Source: Nothopassalora personata (lineage: Eukaryota > Ascomycota > Dothideomycetes > Mycosphaerellales > Mycosphaerellaceae). Taken from it: DNA of 64,000 bases. Each line of letters begins with the position of its first letter. Positions within the stretch are counted from its first letter, which is position 1. Shown here piece by piece: positions 51,433 to 62,890 of this stretch. The notes below the pieces were generated by a model that did no database searches, was not told where the DNA came from, and saw nothing but the letters and a program-made list of their open reading frames with translations. The position numbers and the translations under genes are program-made. The DNA is taken from positions 3,224,001 to 3,288,000 of the forward strand of contig CM066293.1 in NCBI GenBank assembly GCA_033816765.1, given 5' to 3'.

Positions 51433-54400
51433 TCTTCCGCGTATCTTTAAGGTCGAGCTAGGCGGGGTATATACGAGTAGTACGGATACCGAATATAGAT
51501 TATATAAGGGTATCGGTAAGGACGTTTAATATACGACCCTCGATATCGGAGTTATAGCGGGCGAGGACCTCTTCGTTATTATCGGTAAGTCGTAATACGA
51601 ACTCCTTATCCTACGGGCGTCCGAAGGGGTCGTCGCGGCGAATAGTATCTATACGTACGGGATCTATCTTAGCGGTAACCTTAACCTACTCGACGAACCG
51701 GCTTTAGTACTTAGCCTATAGCGCCTAGTTGACGCTCTCGTCGGTATATAGGATATAATATATATTATAGCGTAGAGCTAACCGATTCGGTTTATCCGGC
51801 CGCCTATCTATAAGATAGCGCGTAGACTTAGGTAGTCTATAATGATTATAATATAGCTACCTTCCTAAAGGTTCGTAGACTCGGTAGCCGAGCGCGAGGA
51901 ATAGATAAGAACCTATATACGAGGGTCGGTATTAAAGGCTCGTTTAGCGAGTACGCGGGTACGGTTCTTAATACCGGCCCGGATAATACGGTACTCAAAT
52001 CCAAGGAGAATATAGACGATTTCCGCTAGTATAATCGAGATAGGTTCGTAGTAGTAGATAATAACTTTTTTATTCCCCTAGACTAGGTATCGGTAGAGTA
52101 GGAAGACTAAGATCTAATACTTAAGGGACGACCGAATAATCTAATTAAGACACTCGGCCCGGGTATTAGGCTTATAAGACTAGAGATCGTTCTTCGTAGA
52201 GGCGTAGTAGAAGGAGAACGAATTAGTCTCGCTATAGGCCCTATACGACGCGGTTAGCCTAGTCTATAGAATATAGCGCGAAGATATATATAACTTAGAT
52301 TAGTCTAAGTAAATTAACGACTTAGACTAATCTAAGTCGGGGAGTAACTTACAATTTAGAGACGGTCTTAGACTTAGTATCGACGCGGCGGGCTAGTAGT
52401 CAAGTAGTAAGCGGGTAGTTAGCGGTAAGGACGAGTAACCGGCGGAGGGAGGTAGTATAGCTACTAGTATCTATCGCGTCGTTATCCTCGTCGATAGTAA
52501 ATAGCTTCGGCGCCTTACTAGAGCCTAGGTATATATCGTAGGCTAGGTCGTATAGGGCGGCGGAGATACGATCGGCCTAGGCCTCGAGGTAGACGAAGGT
52601 TAGAGGAGGGATACTATCGTAGATAACTATTTCTTAGTTAAAGACTCGGATCTTCTAGTCCTTAACGCGGCGTAGCTAGATAATACCTAGCGCTAGCGAA
52701 GCGGAGAAAATAGCGGAGCCGTCTTCGGCCGTAATACTCTAGATAAAGCGGCCGGGATAGAGGGCGGCGAGGTAGACCTAGGCGAGAGTATAGCCTTAGT
52801 AGAGGGGAGACGGCGTATCGGGGATAGCGAACTAATTACGATAGTAGTCCCGGGTAGACTCCGCGCCTAGCGAGCGGTAGGAGGCTAGGTTAAGGCCGTC
52901 TTCTACTAATTCTGGTACTAGGAGCTTCCTAATATACTAAAATAGAAATCGGAGTAGAGCGCCGGCGTCTACGATCGTATTACGGAATACGGTAGCCGTA
53001 ACTAGGATAAAGCTAATAAGGGGCTAAAGTTAGTAGATCGTATCGCTCTAGAGGGTATAGAGGTTAACGAGATTATAAGCCTCGTCGCTAACTACGTAAC
53101 TAAATATCGTAGGGTTAGTAAGTAATAGGCGGTTATTAGTAATATCCGGTAGCGGCGGACGTCGCCTCGCGTACTTCTAGGACGGACCTAGCGATAGCCG
53201 CCGCCGCGGCTTTACGCCGTCGCGGTCGGTATCGCTATCGGGGTCGCTATCGGTAGTAGTCTCTACGCGGGCGTTAAGGTCGCTATTATCGTTAGCCTAT
53301 AGTCTACCGTTCTTACTATCCTTACGGGCCTTACGGGCTTTACGCTTCTTAAGGCGGGTCTAGTAGAATACGCCGGGCTTAAGGACTTTCCCGTACTATA
53401 ACTAATTCGTAGTAGTAATAATAGTCTTAGAGGTTATAATATCGTCGGGATCGAGGGTAGCTACGAAGGCCTCGAGACCCGCTAAGGTATTCGGTACGAT
53501 ATATTCGTAGTCGCCCGACCGAGTTATCGTATTAGACTTACCGAGGGAGTAGAAGGTAACTACGCGGAAGTAGTTACGCTAGCTAGGTATATATATATAT
53601 CTAGGACCGTCGGTAATCTAGGCGGATAGGCCGTTAGGGGGGTAGACGGTAAGGACCGGACGACAGAGTAGGCAAGGGCTAGTAATCTCGGTAAACACCG
53701 CGCGGCGCGCCGGCGTATCGTCGTAGTCGTCGTAGTCGTCGTAGTCGTCGTCATCGAGCTCCTCGAGATAGGTATAATAGGTAGCTATATAGGAATTAGT
53801 ATAGAGTAAAACGCGAATAAACGCGATACCTAACTTAGACGGGTCTAAGCTACCGCGAGACTTATACCTATCTAAGTAAGGCGACAATTAAACGTAAGGG
53901 AGACGTACCTCGGTAGTCCCGGAGCGTTAAGTAAGTCTACTCGGCTAGTCGTATTGACGTTAGGTAGACCTCTAGGGTCTTACCGAGTCCGACGTCGTCG
54001 CCTAGGATATACGAGCGTATAGGGTAGCGAAGTATACGGGCCGCCTAGGTAGCGGCGGTAGCCTACTAGGGCTTTAGGTATAGGCTACCGGCGCGGATAG
54101 CGAAGGGGAGTTCGCTAATTAGGTCGTTCGTACCGTCCGAACGGTATTTAATATCTAGGTCGAGATACTTTACGGCGTCTTCGAAGGAGGGTAAGTAGGC
54201 CCTCTAGCCGTTTATATCGCTACTTAGCTTAGTAAAGGCCTTACCGGTTATCGTCGTTACCGGGATATCGTCCTCGAGCTCTTATAGCGCGAAGGGTTTC
54301 TAGTAGCTAATCGCCTCTAGGCCTATAACCTCCTTAAACCCTATATTATTAATACGGCTCGGCAATTTAAATAGGATCTCTACGCCTTCGGTAAGGTAGA

Positions 54401-56100
54401 CTATTAATCGGTCGCGGACGTCCGGTATTATAGTATCGAGGCGCTAAAAAAACTCTATAGTAGGCGTAATACCAAATAAACCGTAAATAATACTATCTAA
54501 TACGGCTAGGGTAGCGTCTTCGCGGTTATTACGAGCGGCCTAGTATTCTTCGGCTAGCTTAAATAAGGAGATACCCCGAATACTACTACTAGTATCGGCT
54601 AATATCGCTATAGCTACTCGGTGCGGCGATCCTACTACTCGTTATTAGTACGGGCGGGTACGACCGGGACGTAGGTAACGGGCGACAATTTACCTATAGG
54701 TTTCTAGATATTCTACGGCTTAGTAAGGTTATTCTTACTACGGACCTTACTAGTACTATTACCCTTAACCTAGCGATAGTAGTAGTACTAATAGATAATA
54801 TTAAGCGCGCGGAAGAGGTCCTCGCCGCGTATAGGGAAGCCCTCGACCGGGTATACGACCGGTAGGGTAGGGTCGAGGGGAGTACCGAAGAAGATATCTA
54901 GTAGATAGCGGACGTTAGAATACTCGAGATCTATCTTCGCCTAGTGCCTATTTATAGCGTAATATATCTTATAAGCGGTTTGGAGGGCGTAGAGTAATAC
55001 CTAACGGCCTTTCTATAGCCTAGTAGTAGGGAAGGCGCCGCTATTTAAAGCTATATTAAAGGCGGTATCGTCGTCGGGGTCGGCGGTAAGGGTAGGTACC
55101 GCAAGGGACTTAGCGTCTAGTTCGAGGAGTTAGCGTATAAAGGGCTTCGGGATAGTACTAGGGCGGTCTTCCTCGTCGCCGTCTTCGTATACGATACCGA
55201 AGGAGTCCTAGTCGACGGGTTAGTATACGGCCGAGTAACGATTACGGCTAATCGGTACCGAACTTAGAAGATACTAAGTCTATAACTAAATAACCGATAA
55301 AAGCCCCTAATTTAGACGGGTCTAACTACGCGAAGAACTTAGACCTCTCTAAGTTAGGTACTTTTAAGCGATTTATAGGGATAAATATATACCTAATAGC
55401 CCTTACCCTACTATTAGAGGGTAGGCGCGAGTAGTACGTAGAGCGGCTTAAAGTCTTCTACGTTAGTTACGCCGAGGTAGCTACGGAGGTAATTATTCGA
55501 CGACTTTATCTACCGGAGTTCGAGGCCGGAGACGTAGATACCCTAGGCTAGGTTAAAGGGACTAATAGGCCGTCCGTTAGCGACTAGCTCCTCGAGGTAG
55601 TCGGCGTACTCCTAGAGGTACTATTTCTATTAAGCTTTACGCTTAGGGCGAACGTCTCTTATAGTCGCGACCCGACTCCGGCTATTTCCCTCGCCTTTAT
55701 AGGCGCGACGATTCTTAGTACGAGGCTTTCGTACGGGAGAAATAGCGCTATCGCGGTCTAACGTCGAGTCCTCGCTATCGACGAACTCCTTAGACTTAAC
55801 CTCCGGCCGCTTAGAGGTAGCTCTCTTCGCGGGGCGTCTAGGGCTCGAGTTCTAGTTAGCGCGCCGCTTTAGGAGGGGGTCCTTCGTCGTAAAAGGGGAA
55901 GTACTATTATCCGATACGCTATTAAGGTCTAATAGCGTTATATTACTATTAACGATAGCCTTTAACTTTACTAGTAGCCGCTAGAAGATAGATTACTTAG
56001 TAGGGCGTCCGGGGTCAAGTAGGTCCTCGTCGCGGCGGCGTTTACGCTCTAATATAGTAAGCTCTAGTATAGTTAGTATAGTTACGTATCGAGTAGGTAT
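51433..56100 (-). pseudogene. RIP-mutated SNF2-family helicase/ATPase, disrupted by element B
   Basis: Minus strand. The Walker A block reads SYILGDDVGLGKTLE (about 53.97-54.01 kb), preceded by a LKP..A-type substrate motif. SNF2 motif VI reads GGRINRIGQ (51.78-51.81 kb). The 2.2 kb between them is longer than a minimal SNF2 core, so an insertion between lobes is likely. RIP-type stops throughout. The C-terminal extension is cut by B and resumes at 43744. The N-terminal limit is uncertain (somewhere in 55.2-56.1 kb). Subfamily not assigned. Confidence 0.75.
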
Positions 56101-56125
56101 AGGGTACGGGCTAATAGATAGTAGA

Positions 56126-56600
56126 AATATACTCTAGCTTAGAGAGGTCTAGGTAAGCGGAAAAGAGTAGTTGGCGAGGTAGTATAATATAGATAGATAG
56201 GTTTAAGTATCGAGAAAAAAGAGGATAAGCTCTACCGGTATACGTATAGACCCGCGGGCCGCGTTTACGTTTACGCGTATATACTGGCCGTCTAGTAAGA
56301 ACGGACTATATTATAAAGCTAGACGACGTTCCCGAGTTTACTAGTAATCTAGTATAGTAGAATAGGATACTTATCTAAAGCTATAATGTAAATAAAAATA
56401 AGCTCGGCTCTAGCCTCGCGCTAGCGTCGGTACGGGCCCGGCGTATATATGTATAACGCCGCTACCGCGTAACTCTATTAATTACTAATTAATATATACT
56501 AAACTCGGTAGCGCTTACCGGCGAGTACGTACGCTACGTATATGCTCGGCTTAGACGATCTAAGTTATATTACTCTCGAGTAGGTAGTAGTATAAACTAT
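56126..56600. repeat. Long direct repeat, copy 2
   Basis: Matches 39065-39500 in the same orientation. Followed by two more copies of the motif cttagacgatctaagttata (about 56.55 and 56.65 kb). Confidence 0.85.
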
Positions 56601-57600
56601 ATTAATATAAGTTAGGGGTAGCTATAGCGGTTACTACTATACGTATATATCCGACCTAGACGATCTAAGTTATATTATTCTCGAGCGGGTAGTAGTTATA
56701 TTACTTTATCGTTTTCGACGACTTATATATATAAGTCGATAACCTATACTAGTTCGTACTATATAACCCCGTAGTCGAGTTTGCCGCCCTTACGCCTATC
56801 GAGCTTTTAGGTTAAACGGAACGAGCTACTACGTATAATAAAATATCGGTAGGGTACGATTAGCTTAAGGTTATAGGTAAGGAGTATATAGGTAGAAACG
56901 GGTTAACTAGGAAAGTATTATAGACCCGCTTAAGTCTATAGAACGCTAGTAGAGGTCTTAAGAGGCCGACGTTAAACGTCTAGGTAGGTACGCCGAGCTT
57001 AAGGACCGGCTTACTCTTCTATAGCGAAGGTAACTACTTATAGAGTACGCTATTCTTAAGGAGTAGTATAATTAAGCTAGGAAGCGGTCGAAGAATTCTA
57101 GGGGAGAGTTCCGATATCTCGAGGGAAGAATATTACTAAAGGGAAGATATAGTAATCTATAAATCGGGCGGGTCTATTAGATCTATCTAAGACGGGTTAC
57201 TAGGGTTAGATAGTATAGAGATACTAATAATATATACGATAATCTACTAATTAGGATATTACGGTAGATCTATCTAAGTCAGGTTATATTCTATTCAATA
57301 GATCGGTTACCTATTACTAGCTACCGGTTACGCACTAGTGCTATTAATATTCCTAAACTTATCTAACGCCCGTACCGCTATAACTATAGCCTAGATACTC
57401 CTCGTACTACCGAATGTAGCCTCGGTCCCGAGCTATACTAGGTAATCCTCTAGCCGCGGGAATCGCCTACTAAAACGGCGCTAAATCTACCGCGGTCCGG
57501 TTACGCGCTTAAATACGCTAATATATAGGGGAAGGACGATATCTTTCCTAGTATACGACCTCCTATATATAGCCGAGCCGGGAACGCTAATACCTTAAAT
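56601..57600. other. RIP-mutated spacer
   Basis: No identified gene. Contains CTTAGA/TCTAAG-type dyads near 57.18 and 57.28 kb. Confidence 0.5.
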
Positions 57601-60600
57601 AGCCTATAGATTTAGACATTTATAGTACGCGGTATATAGCGCAATGTACGGCTTCGGCGACGCGGCCTACCGCGCGGTACGGCCTATCTAGATTACCGTA
57701 CCCTTATAGGGGTATATATCGAATAGGTAGTCGTAGTCGGAGGCGGCGCGTAGCTAGTAGTACGTATAGATACCGGTAAGACGGGCTAGGTAGGCGGTAT
57801 ACCGGTCTAGGTCGCCTTACTTGGTCGCGCGACTAGTATATAGTTCGGTAGTAGTATCGTATAGATAGGGCCGAGGGACGGGTTCGTCGAGGGCCGGGTC
57901 TACGACCGGGGCGTCGGGTACGTCTAGACCCCATTAATACATTATATACTACGCTTCGCTAGGTCTATACTACTTAGCGCTAGTCTTACTATCGTATATA
58001 GTACTAATAGTAAGTCGGAGACATTTACGAGACGATACTAACCGCGTAGCCTACTCGCGATCGGCCCGCTCGACTAGGGTTACGTCGGTAAAGGGGGGTA
58101 GGGTATCCGGTTTATCTCTATACGCCTAAACGGCGTTAGAAGAAGGCTAGGACGTATCTACCGGCGGTAGGATTATAACTAATATAGCCTCCGACCCGTC
58201 CCGCCCGGCGCGACCGCTCTACTAGGTAAATAAGATTATCGACCTAGGTTAGCTATAATAGATAGTAAGACGTACGTAGGGGTAGTCGAACCCCTCAGCG
58301 AACGCGGAGGTATAGGAGAGATACCGCGAACCTATCTCGGCGATCTACGTAGCGACTACGGCTTCCTTCTCTTCTACCGTACCGCTCTTAGCTATATAGA
58401 GCCCGTAACCGAGGGCGACGGCAACGTCGTAGGCGGCGGCGCGCGTATAGCTATATACGACGACCCGGTAGTATAGCTAGAAGAAGCCGGCCTCCTCGAA
58501 TATATAGAGGAGATAGGCGACGCCCCGGTCTAGCTACCGCTCCTCCTAACGCTTCTAGGCGTACGTAATATTAGGTCGCCGCGTCCGTACCTAAACGATA
58601 ACGGAATAGCGGATATAGTTCTACTATATAAAGACGGCGCTTATAGACGGAGGTAGGGTAGCGCTTAGATATATAAACTACGTGTTAATCGTACGGAGCT
58701 CCCGTAGTTTCGTAAAGGCCTAGCGGAGGTAGTTAAGGGCGGTAATAGTAAGGTAATACTCGTCGATAACGATACGATTAAGGAGGAGGCGATTATTAAG
58801 CCCGTAGGCGTATAAAAAGGAAGTCCGTACTACCCGCCGCTTCTATACTAACGAGTACGACCGAAGCGTATTAGGTAACGCTAGGTACCTAGACTATAAA
58901 GGGAATAGACGCCTCTTAGAGGCGACGTACTATATCGCCTCGGAGGGCGACGAGAGGTAGTACGACGATAGTAGACCGGTACCTAGGGAAGGCTACTAGG
59001 AGTATAAAGAGTAGGCTCTTACCGCTACCTATAGGGAGGACCGCGATTACTTCGGGTATACCCTCGACGATATAGGATAAGGCGTTCTACTACTCGATCG
59101 ACTTCTACTCGAAGTAATCGGACTTAACGAGCTAACGAGTATACGTTATAATTGTCTAGGGGGGGTAGACTATCTACTACCGAGGACCTATACGCTCTAG
59201 ACGGTCGACGATAGTGTCCTATACGGTAGGGGTAGCTCCTACGTAATAACGCGTAATACTATCGACCTACTAGAACTATTACTAGAGCTAGGATACCTAT
59301 AGGCTATTATAAAGAAGAGCGTCCTAGGCCCCGCCTACCGGGCTACGGTACGCGTTCGTATACGCGATGTTTAAGACGTAGAGGGAATAGTTACGCTACT
59401 TCGTTATAACGGTAATAGCTTCGTCGGCGCCGTTACCGTCGTTATCGTCTACCTCGACGTACTATAGGAAGAGATATTAGTAATACTAGGCGAATTTTAT
59501 CTTTATAATAGCGATAGTAAGCTATCGCTAATTCTATATATAGAGCCGCGGTACGCGAGCTAGGGTATACGCCTCCTCTATCCGCTAGCTAAGCGTACTT
59601 AGAGGCTATACTTTACCCCGATTCTACTATAGGAAGCGAGAGGGCGGCTCTCTATAGAGGACGCTCGTAAACGGTACTACGTACGCGATATAATTTAATA
59701 GTATTACGCTAACGGCGGGCCTATAGCCGTAGATAGTATCAGTCCCTTAACCTTATATATTCTACTATTTCCGGTACGTACTATAGGATACTACCTAACT
59801 GTCGCGGACGACGAGGTATCGATACTATTCCGAGTTCTACTACGTAGTCGCTAAGAACTCGGTTTCGCGGAGCGGCTACCCGGTAGTTATATAGATAAGG
59901 ACGGCTAGTAGGCGAAGGAAGGCCTATATAGAATACTAGTAGGCGGCTACTACGTTCGGTCGCTACTACTACTCTCGTATATTAAAGAAGGTCCTTCGGA
60001 CCTCTAGGTTCCTACGAGTAATCTAAACGAGGTAAATACGCGTAGGATCGAGAGTCGGCGCGTTCGCGGGAGCGCTTATAAAAGACTAACCGTCTAGGAC
60101 ATTACTCGAGTCGTCGACAATATCCTACGGGCGGAGAGATATATACGGTAGGCCGAGGAGGAGCTCGTAGGTAAGGAGATACTAATAGCGAGTAAATAGA
60201 GAAGTAATAAGGGAGGATATATAACTAAGCTTAAGTAGCGTATTACGGTAGAGTAAGGTGTCCTAGGTAGTATTCTAGGTAACCTCGTTAGAGGATACCG
60301 TAGTTAGCGCTACCTTCTTTAGGTATAGGCGCTAGTAGAGTATCTTAGTAATCGCGGTCTATACTTCCTATACGTACTCTTTAAACATCGACTTAATATA
60401 TACTAACGCGTTGGTCCTAGTCTCGAGCTTACGGTCTAGTACTATTAGAGGAACCTAAGCTAGGTAGTAAATACTATAGAGGATAGGTAGTAGCTAAAGC
60501 GCCGGGCTCTATCTACGAACCCGTACTATAATAGAGAGCGAACATAGATAAGAAGCTAACGAGCGGAGAGGTAAACGGGCGTGTTCTAAAGTCGTCGGTA

Positions 60601-61500
60601 ACGAGAAGTATATAGAACTATAACGCGAGCCGTAGGAGCGGTAGACGTAATATACTATTCTCCCCGAGGTCGTCGATAGTAGTATACTCGGCCGCCTCGA
60701 CTAGGGTATACTATATAGTAACCTACTTATCGGTAGCGCGGACGATAGAAAGAGGTCCCTAGCTATCGGCTATACTCCCGAAGCTATACTAGTTAGGAAG
60801 TATAAGGATACGGGCGAAGTAATAGATCGCCCTTAAGGCGTACTCGATATAGCCCGTTAACGTCGCCGGCGTAACTCGGCCTATAAATAAGCGGGCGTAG
60901 GCGCTAGTCGGACCTTAAAACCAATTCGAACGAAATAAATAGAGGCTCTACTACCGTACTAATATAAGTACTATCTCCTTTAGATTAATACACTACTACT
61001 ATATAGCTTAAAGGGCTACGTCGAGGGCTTTAGTAATAGTCTAGAGAATAGGCTCGTCCTACTCGTTTAGCGTCGATACGGCGGCGTAGATATCCTCTTT
61101 AGGTATACCCTTAAGGTACTAAGTTAATTCCGAGCTACTAGAGCTATAGTACGGTAGTCGATTAATACTCTAAGAAGTCGGGCACGAGGGACTCTATCCG
61201 CGTAATAGCTACGAATAGCTAGTACGTAGTAGTACTCTACTACGAAAAGAACGAGTCGTCCTAGCTAGGCGTCGAGGTTTCGTAAACGACCTCGGTCGTA
61301 CTACGCTCTACTTTAGTATACCGTTTCTACTAGGCGTATCGGAAGAGCTACTATACTATAGGGATATACTTCTATAGAGCGTTCGGTATATCCTTCGTTT
61401 AACGCCTCTTATTACTACCCCGACCCTAGGGGTTCTTCTATATATACGTACGCTTATAGTACTCTTATATCTTAATACGGGTCTATAATATAGTACCGTA
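57601..61500 (-). pseudogene. RIP-mutated RecQ-type helicase, resembling fungal telomere-linked helicases
   Basis: Minus strand. Walker A reads VIAVLPIGSGKSLLF (about 59.0-59.1 kb). The next conserved block is TIVVLPLVALRGDI. A DECH-type box now reads IDEYY near 58.78 kb. Motif III is YLSATLPP near 58.65 kb. The C-terminal lobe ends with TSAFAEGFDYP and QSGRAGRDG (TAG in place of the Gln) near 58.2-58.35 kb. These are RecQ-like motifs of the kind found in subtelomeric helicases of fungi. Up to 2.4 kb upstream may encode a long N-terminal region that I cannot identify. A plus-strand frame across 58.85-60.3 kb is a shadow. Confidence 0.82.
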
Positions 61501-61756
61501 TTACTTACTACTACGGAGCGTGCTCGTACATTTTAATATAGGAAATGCCTGAAACCCGATTAGTCAATAGTCCTTCGGCTAAGGCTATTAGACATTATCT
61601 AGGGTCTAAGCGAGCTTTATAATCGAGTATATATCGGTAGTAATAGCTACCCTAGATTTAACGTCGAGGTCGGAATGCTAAGAATTAAAGTATAGCCGTA
61701 TAAGATACGATAGTACGGTAAATATATAGCGCTTATATCGAACGATGCGCTACGCG

Positions 61757-62250
61757 GGGTAGTACTCGAACGTCGTAAGCAAGTCTATCGTAGTACTTAT
61801 AGAGCCGTACCTATATATATAAACTAAGTTTCTACATTAGATAATCTATTAGAGTACGCGTCGAGTAAATAAGCGCTAGGGTCCCGGTCGCATTTTTACT
61901 TAACCTAAAGCGACGGCGACGTGTTTTTCGCTTAAGAAAAAGTAACCGCGACGTGTTTTTTGCTTAAAATAAGGAGACCGCGACGTGTTTTTTCCCTAGG
62001 TAGTACTTAACTTTCGTAAGTAAGTCTATCGTAGCGGTTACGGTATAGGGCCGTACCTATATGTATAAACTAAGTTTCTACATTAGACAATCTATTAGAG
62101 TACGCGTTAAGTAAATAAGCGCTAGGGTCCCGGTTACGTTTTTACTTAACCTAAAGCGGCGACGTGTTTTTCGCTTAAGAAAAAGCGACCGCGACGTGTT
62201 CTTTTACTTAAAACAAGGAGACCGCGACGTAGTTTTACCTAGGTAGTACT
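61757..62250. repeat. 246-bp tandem duplication
   Basis: aaactaagtttctacatta recurs at 61821 and 62067. The surrounding ~240 bp match, including cgacgtgttttt blocks beside cttaa runs. A third, weaker relative lies near 41.15 kb. Confidence 0.88.
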
Positions 62251-62890
62251 CGACGAGTATAGTATATATCTACTATAGGGACACTACTCTAAAAACGTAC
62301 TCTAACTTAGATAACTCTAAGAACGTATATAGTTAGACTATTCTAAGTTATATAGTAATATATACGCGCGACCGCGCGACCGCGGACGGTCGTTTAAGAT
62401 TACGACCGAGAGCTGTTTCTTACCTTACTACGCCGTATAACCCGTCGTACGAACGTAGAATTCGAGGGAGAGAGAGGTAGTATCTCGAATAGCCCGTCCC
62501 CTCCGTAGAGAGTCTACGACCGCCTTCTTCGTACGTAGGCACGAGGATATCGGTTCCTCGTAGGCTCGTAGCGAGAGTACCCGCTTTAAACGGTCGTTAT
62601 TATCCGAAGAGAGAGTCGGCCGCGTTCCCTCTTCTTTTAAGCGGTTTTAAGGTCTTTATTAATAGATATCCGGGCGCGTCCTATCTTCTCCTCCCTTCTA
62701 TTCTCTTCTTCTTCGTATTGTGTTTCTAAGGTTATAATCGTCGCGTTATAGGCTTTTAAAAAGTCGTCGCTTTTCGAGAGTTGTCCGTATTTCGAGTAGG
62801 AGTTTTTAAGAAGGAGAGTCCTAGTTTCTATTCGTCGTAACGAAGGTACTTACGTCGTCCGCCGCGTAAAGGCGCTCTCCGTAGGACGAC
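62251..62890 (-). mobile_element. RIP-mutated relative of the SINE-like insertion (5' part)
   Basis: On the minus strand from 62890, about 80 bp match the start of the 32777-33536 insertion (agagcgcc, acgcggcggacgacgtaagta, cttcgttacgacgaa). The distal end is not defined, so only the right end is firm. Confidence 0.5.

Noticed and set aside
58850..60300. Long plus-strand reading frame with only RIP-type stops
   Set aside because: Its first part overlaps the minus-strand Walker A and flanking RecQ blocks, so it is an antisense shadow produced by RIP-biased composition.
39065..62400. Starship-type giant transposon
   Set aside because: I found no tyrosine-recombinase (DUF3435 captain) motif at either edge. 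RIP damage could hide it, but nothing supports it.
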